DNA from: Gammaproteobacteria bacterium
GTDB taxonomy: Bacteria; Pseudomonadota; Gammaproteobacteria; Natronospirales; JAJUFS01
Length of the DNA stretch: 35,145 nucleotides
NCBI GenBank assembly: GCA_033720895.1
Contig: JAWWBS010000014.1
Span: 1 to 35,145, forward strand
Direction: 5' to 3'
In this document: piece after piece, positions 33,234 through 35,145 of the stretch
Layout of the letters: the number at the start of each line of letters is the position of its first letter
Position numbering within the stretch: the first letter of the stretch is position 1
Translations under genes and position numbers: made by a program
Notes under the pieces: model-generated
Told to the model about the DNA's origin: nothing
The model's database searches: none
Seen by the model: the letters and a program-made list of their open reading frames with translations, nothing else

Positions 33234-35145
33234 ATGGGTTTCTGGAAGGAATTGCGCGAACGCAAGGTCGTCAGGGTTGCGGTCATCTATGCCGTCACGG
33301 CGTGGCTGCTCGCGCAGGTCGCCGGCCTGGCCCTGCCCGTCTTCGAAGCCCCCGACTGGGTGCTGAAGACCCTGTTCTTCATCCTGCTAATGGGTTTCCC
33401 GATTTCACTGATTCTCGCCTGGGCGCTCGAATTGACGCCTGACGGCGTCAAGGTCAGCGGGCCGGCTGTCGGCCAAAAGCGCCTCTACACCTTTGCCGCC
33501 CTGGTCATGGCGGGCATTGCCATCGGCTACTTCGGCTCGAACCTCTCTTCTGATTCGCCAGATAACGACGGCAACACCTCGATTGCCGTGCTGCCCTTCC
33601 TCGATCTTTCTGCTGCCGGTGACCAGGCCTACTTTGCCGAAGGGCTTTCCGAGCAACTGCTCGACCTGCTGGCCCGCAACACGCAATTGAAAGTCGCTGC
33701 ACGTACTTCCTCGTTCCAGTTCAAAAGCGAACCCGGCGATGTGAAGCGTATCGGTGAACTGCTTAATGTGAATTACCTGGTCGAGGGCAGCGTGCGTCGC
33801 GACAGCGACCAGGTGCGAATCACGGCGCAGCTGATCGACACGCGCTCTGGTTATCACGAGTGGAGCGAGACCTACACGCGCAGCATGACCGGTATCTTTG
33901 CCTTGCAGGATGAAATCTCCCGCGCTATCGCCGACGAGCTTGAGACCCGCTTTGGCGTCGACGGCCAATCCCCGACGCTGAAGCAGGAAATCTCACCCGC
34001 CGCCTATGATGAATACCTGCTGGGCCGGCACCTGATGGTTCAGCGCACGGGAGAAAGCCTGGAGGCTGCTGTAGATCATTTCGAGCGCGCGGTCGCCATC
34101 GAACCCGAGTACGGCAAGGCCTATGCCCAGCTGACCATCTGCATCTGGTTGCTGTATTCCGGCGGCTACGGGGAATTCGCACCGGATGTTGTCATCGAAC
34201 GCGGTGGCAATTACCTGCGCCTGGCACAACGTTACGCACCCGGCGAACCGGAAACCCTGGCGGCCTCCGCGGCTATCCAGGTGTATGACGGTATCGATGT
34301 GGAAGAAGCCATCAGGGACCTGGAAACGGCCTTGAAGAAAAACCCGTCCTACCTGGAGGCAGCCGTATGGCTGGCGCGTGGGCTGGACGACATCAATCCG
34401 CAACGCGCACTGGTCGTTCTTGAAGAGGCCATCCAGCGCGACCCCTTGAACTTCCTGGTAGCCGCGAACCTGACCGAGGAATTCATAAAGCGGGATCGCT
34501 TCGATGACGCCGAGAAACTTGCGCAGAAATTCCTGGCCATTGGAGACCAGCGCGGCCACCAGCTGCTAGGACGGATTCGCATGGCGCAGCACCGTTATGC
34601 CGATGCGGCGCGCCATACCCTGACGGCCCATGCCAGCGAAAAGGGCACGCTGTGGGATTTGCGCGGTGTCTCCAGCCTGCTTAATCGCGCAGGCCAGCTC
34701 GAGCTCATGGTCAGCCTGCCGCTGCCCGGCCTTTACGTGCCTCGAGCCATGCTGGGAGAACCCGACGTCATTGAAGACTTGAAGAGCCTTCCTGTCAGCC
34801 AGGTGAGAAGCGCAGATATGATGTTGGTGCACGCCATCGAGAAGGATTGGGCTGCTTCCGTCGCTACCGTAGATCAGGCCGGCGAATATGGCCTTGCATC
34901 TATGAGCCCATTCGAAAAGTTCATGTTCGGCGCCGTGTTGAAAAATGCGGGCGAGGATGGCCGCGCCGAAACCGTCTTTGAAAATGCCGTTGCCGGTTTC
35001 GAGCAGGAAAACAAGCGCCTTGTGACTGCCGGCATCAATATCGAGCGCGACCTGTCGCAGGCCGAATACATGGTGGCTTGCGGAAAGCACCAGGTCGACG
35101 CCTGCCTGGATGCGCTGGAGACTGCCGAGGAGAAGGTCCACCTCA
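33234..35145 (+). CDS. TolB/FlgO-like domain and TPR membrane protein (partial, C-terminus off the right edge)
   Basis: At least 637 residues. The start is ATG 33234, five nt after AGGGGG. An N-terminal membrane region MGFWKELRERKVVRVAVIYAV carries three TM segments (about 14-36, 45-66, 84-101). The FlgO/TolB-N-like domain (about 115-240) has SIAVLPFLDLSAAGDQAYFAEGLSEQ, VAARTSSFQFK, NYLVEGSVRR, VRITAQLIDT and FALQDEISRAIADEL. TPR-type helical repeats follow (for example AAVDHFERAVAIEPEYGKAYAQL, AIRDLETALKKNPSYLEAAVWLA, ALVVLEEAIQRDPLNFLVAANL). Homologues with this layout are abundant and expanded in marine gammaproteobacteria; some carry a DNA-binding domain or a cyclase, but here the N-terminus is membrane. 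Function unknown. Confidence 0.82.
   Translation, partial: MGFWKELRERKVVRVAVIYAVTAWLLAQVAGLALPVFEAPDWVLKTLFFILLMGFPISLILAWALELTPDGVKVSGPAVGQKRLYTFAALVMAGIAIGYFGSNLSSDSPDNDGNTSIAVLPFLDLSAAGDQAYFAEGLSEQLLDLLARNTQLKVAARTSSFQFKSEPGDVKRIGELLNVNYLVEGSVRRDSDQVRITAQLIDTRSGYHEWSETYTRSMTGIFALQDEISRAIADELETRFGVDGQSPTLKQEISPAAYDEYLLGRHLMVQRTGESLEAAVDHFERAVAIEPEYGKAYAQLTICIWLLYSGGYGEFAPDVVIERGGNYLRLAQRYAPGEPETLAASAAIQVYDGIDVEEAIRDLETALKKNPSYLEAAVWLARGLDDINPQRALVVLEEAIQRDPLNFLVAANLTEEFIKRDRFDDAEKLAQKFLAIGDQRGHQLLGRIRMAQHRYADAARHTLTAHASEKGTLWDLRGVSSLLNRAGQLELMVSLPLPGLYVPRAMLGEPDVIEDLKSLPVSQVRSADMMLVHAIEKDWAASVATVDQAGEYGLASMSPFEKFMFGAVLKNAGEDGRAETVFENAVAGFEQENKRLVTAGINIERDLSQAEYMVACGKHQVDACLDALETAEEKVHL

Overview
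The window is a gene-dense, GC-rich stretch of a gammaproteobacterial chromosome. I infer the lineage from the glmU-glmS-atp-parAB-rsmG cluster, PrlC-type oligopeptidase A, the YgiM-like SH3/coiled-coil protein, and the many deeply branching marine-type families (MshEN-GspE, TolB/TPR proteins, NHLRC2-like thioredoxin). It looks like a non-model member of the Chromatiales / Woeseia / Wenzhouxiangella neighbourhood, but the exact genus cannot be read from the sequence. No rRNA, tRNA, CRISPR array, insertion sequence or prophage is visible. No gene-free stretch exceeds about 215 bases.

Left part (1-9750). The start of a glutathione reductase gene (minus strand, cut by the window edge) diverges from lemA. 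lemA opens a tightly packed four-gene operon that continues with three tandem paralogous membrane proteins of the GIDE/BAM ('E3 ubiquitin ligase family') type, each carrying one complete EF-hand loop. Then come oligopeptidase A (prlC), a signal-peptide/SH3/coiled-coil/TM protein, exonuclease III (xthA), and an HD-fold protein resembling class I cyclic-nucleotide phosphodiesterases. A perfect TGTGA-N6-TCACA CRP-type site lies in front of that last gene.

Central part (9735-23046, all minus strand). Read in the direction of transcription the order is rsmG-parA-parB, then a strong promoter and atpI-B-E-F-H-A-G-D-C, then a terminator, then glmU-glmS and a small lipoprotein gene. This is a classical origin-proximal housekeeping block: chromosome partitioning, F1Fo ATP synthase, and the entry into UDP-GlcNAc synthesis. 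The usual upstream partner mnmG is absent.

Right part (23198-35145). An orphan MshEN-GspE/PilB-type ATPase diverges from a membrane-anchored XRE regulator, and the region between them holds inverted and phased repeats. Next are an NHLRC2-like thioredoxin/NHL protein, a DUF429 protein, an MltR-family protein, a small hypothetical gene, an HGSNAT-like acyltransferase, and a CNNM/CorC-like protein. These are followed by a DUF3429 - LysE/RhtB pair, a four-TM unknown, and a TolB-domain/TPR membrane protein cut by the right edge.

The most unusual element is the lemA operon with three GIDE-EF-hand paralogues. The CRP-site/phosphodiesterase pairing is second.
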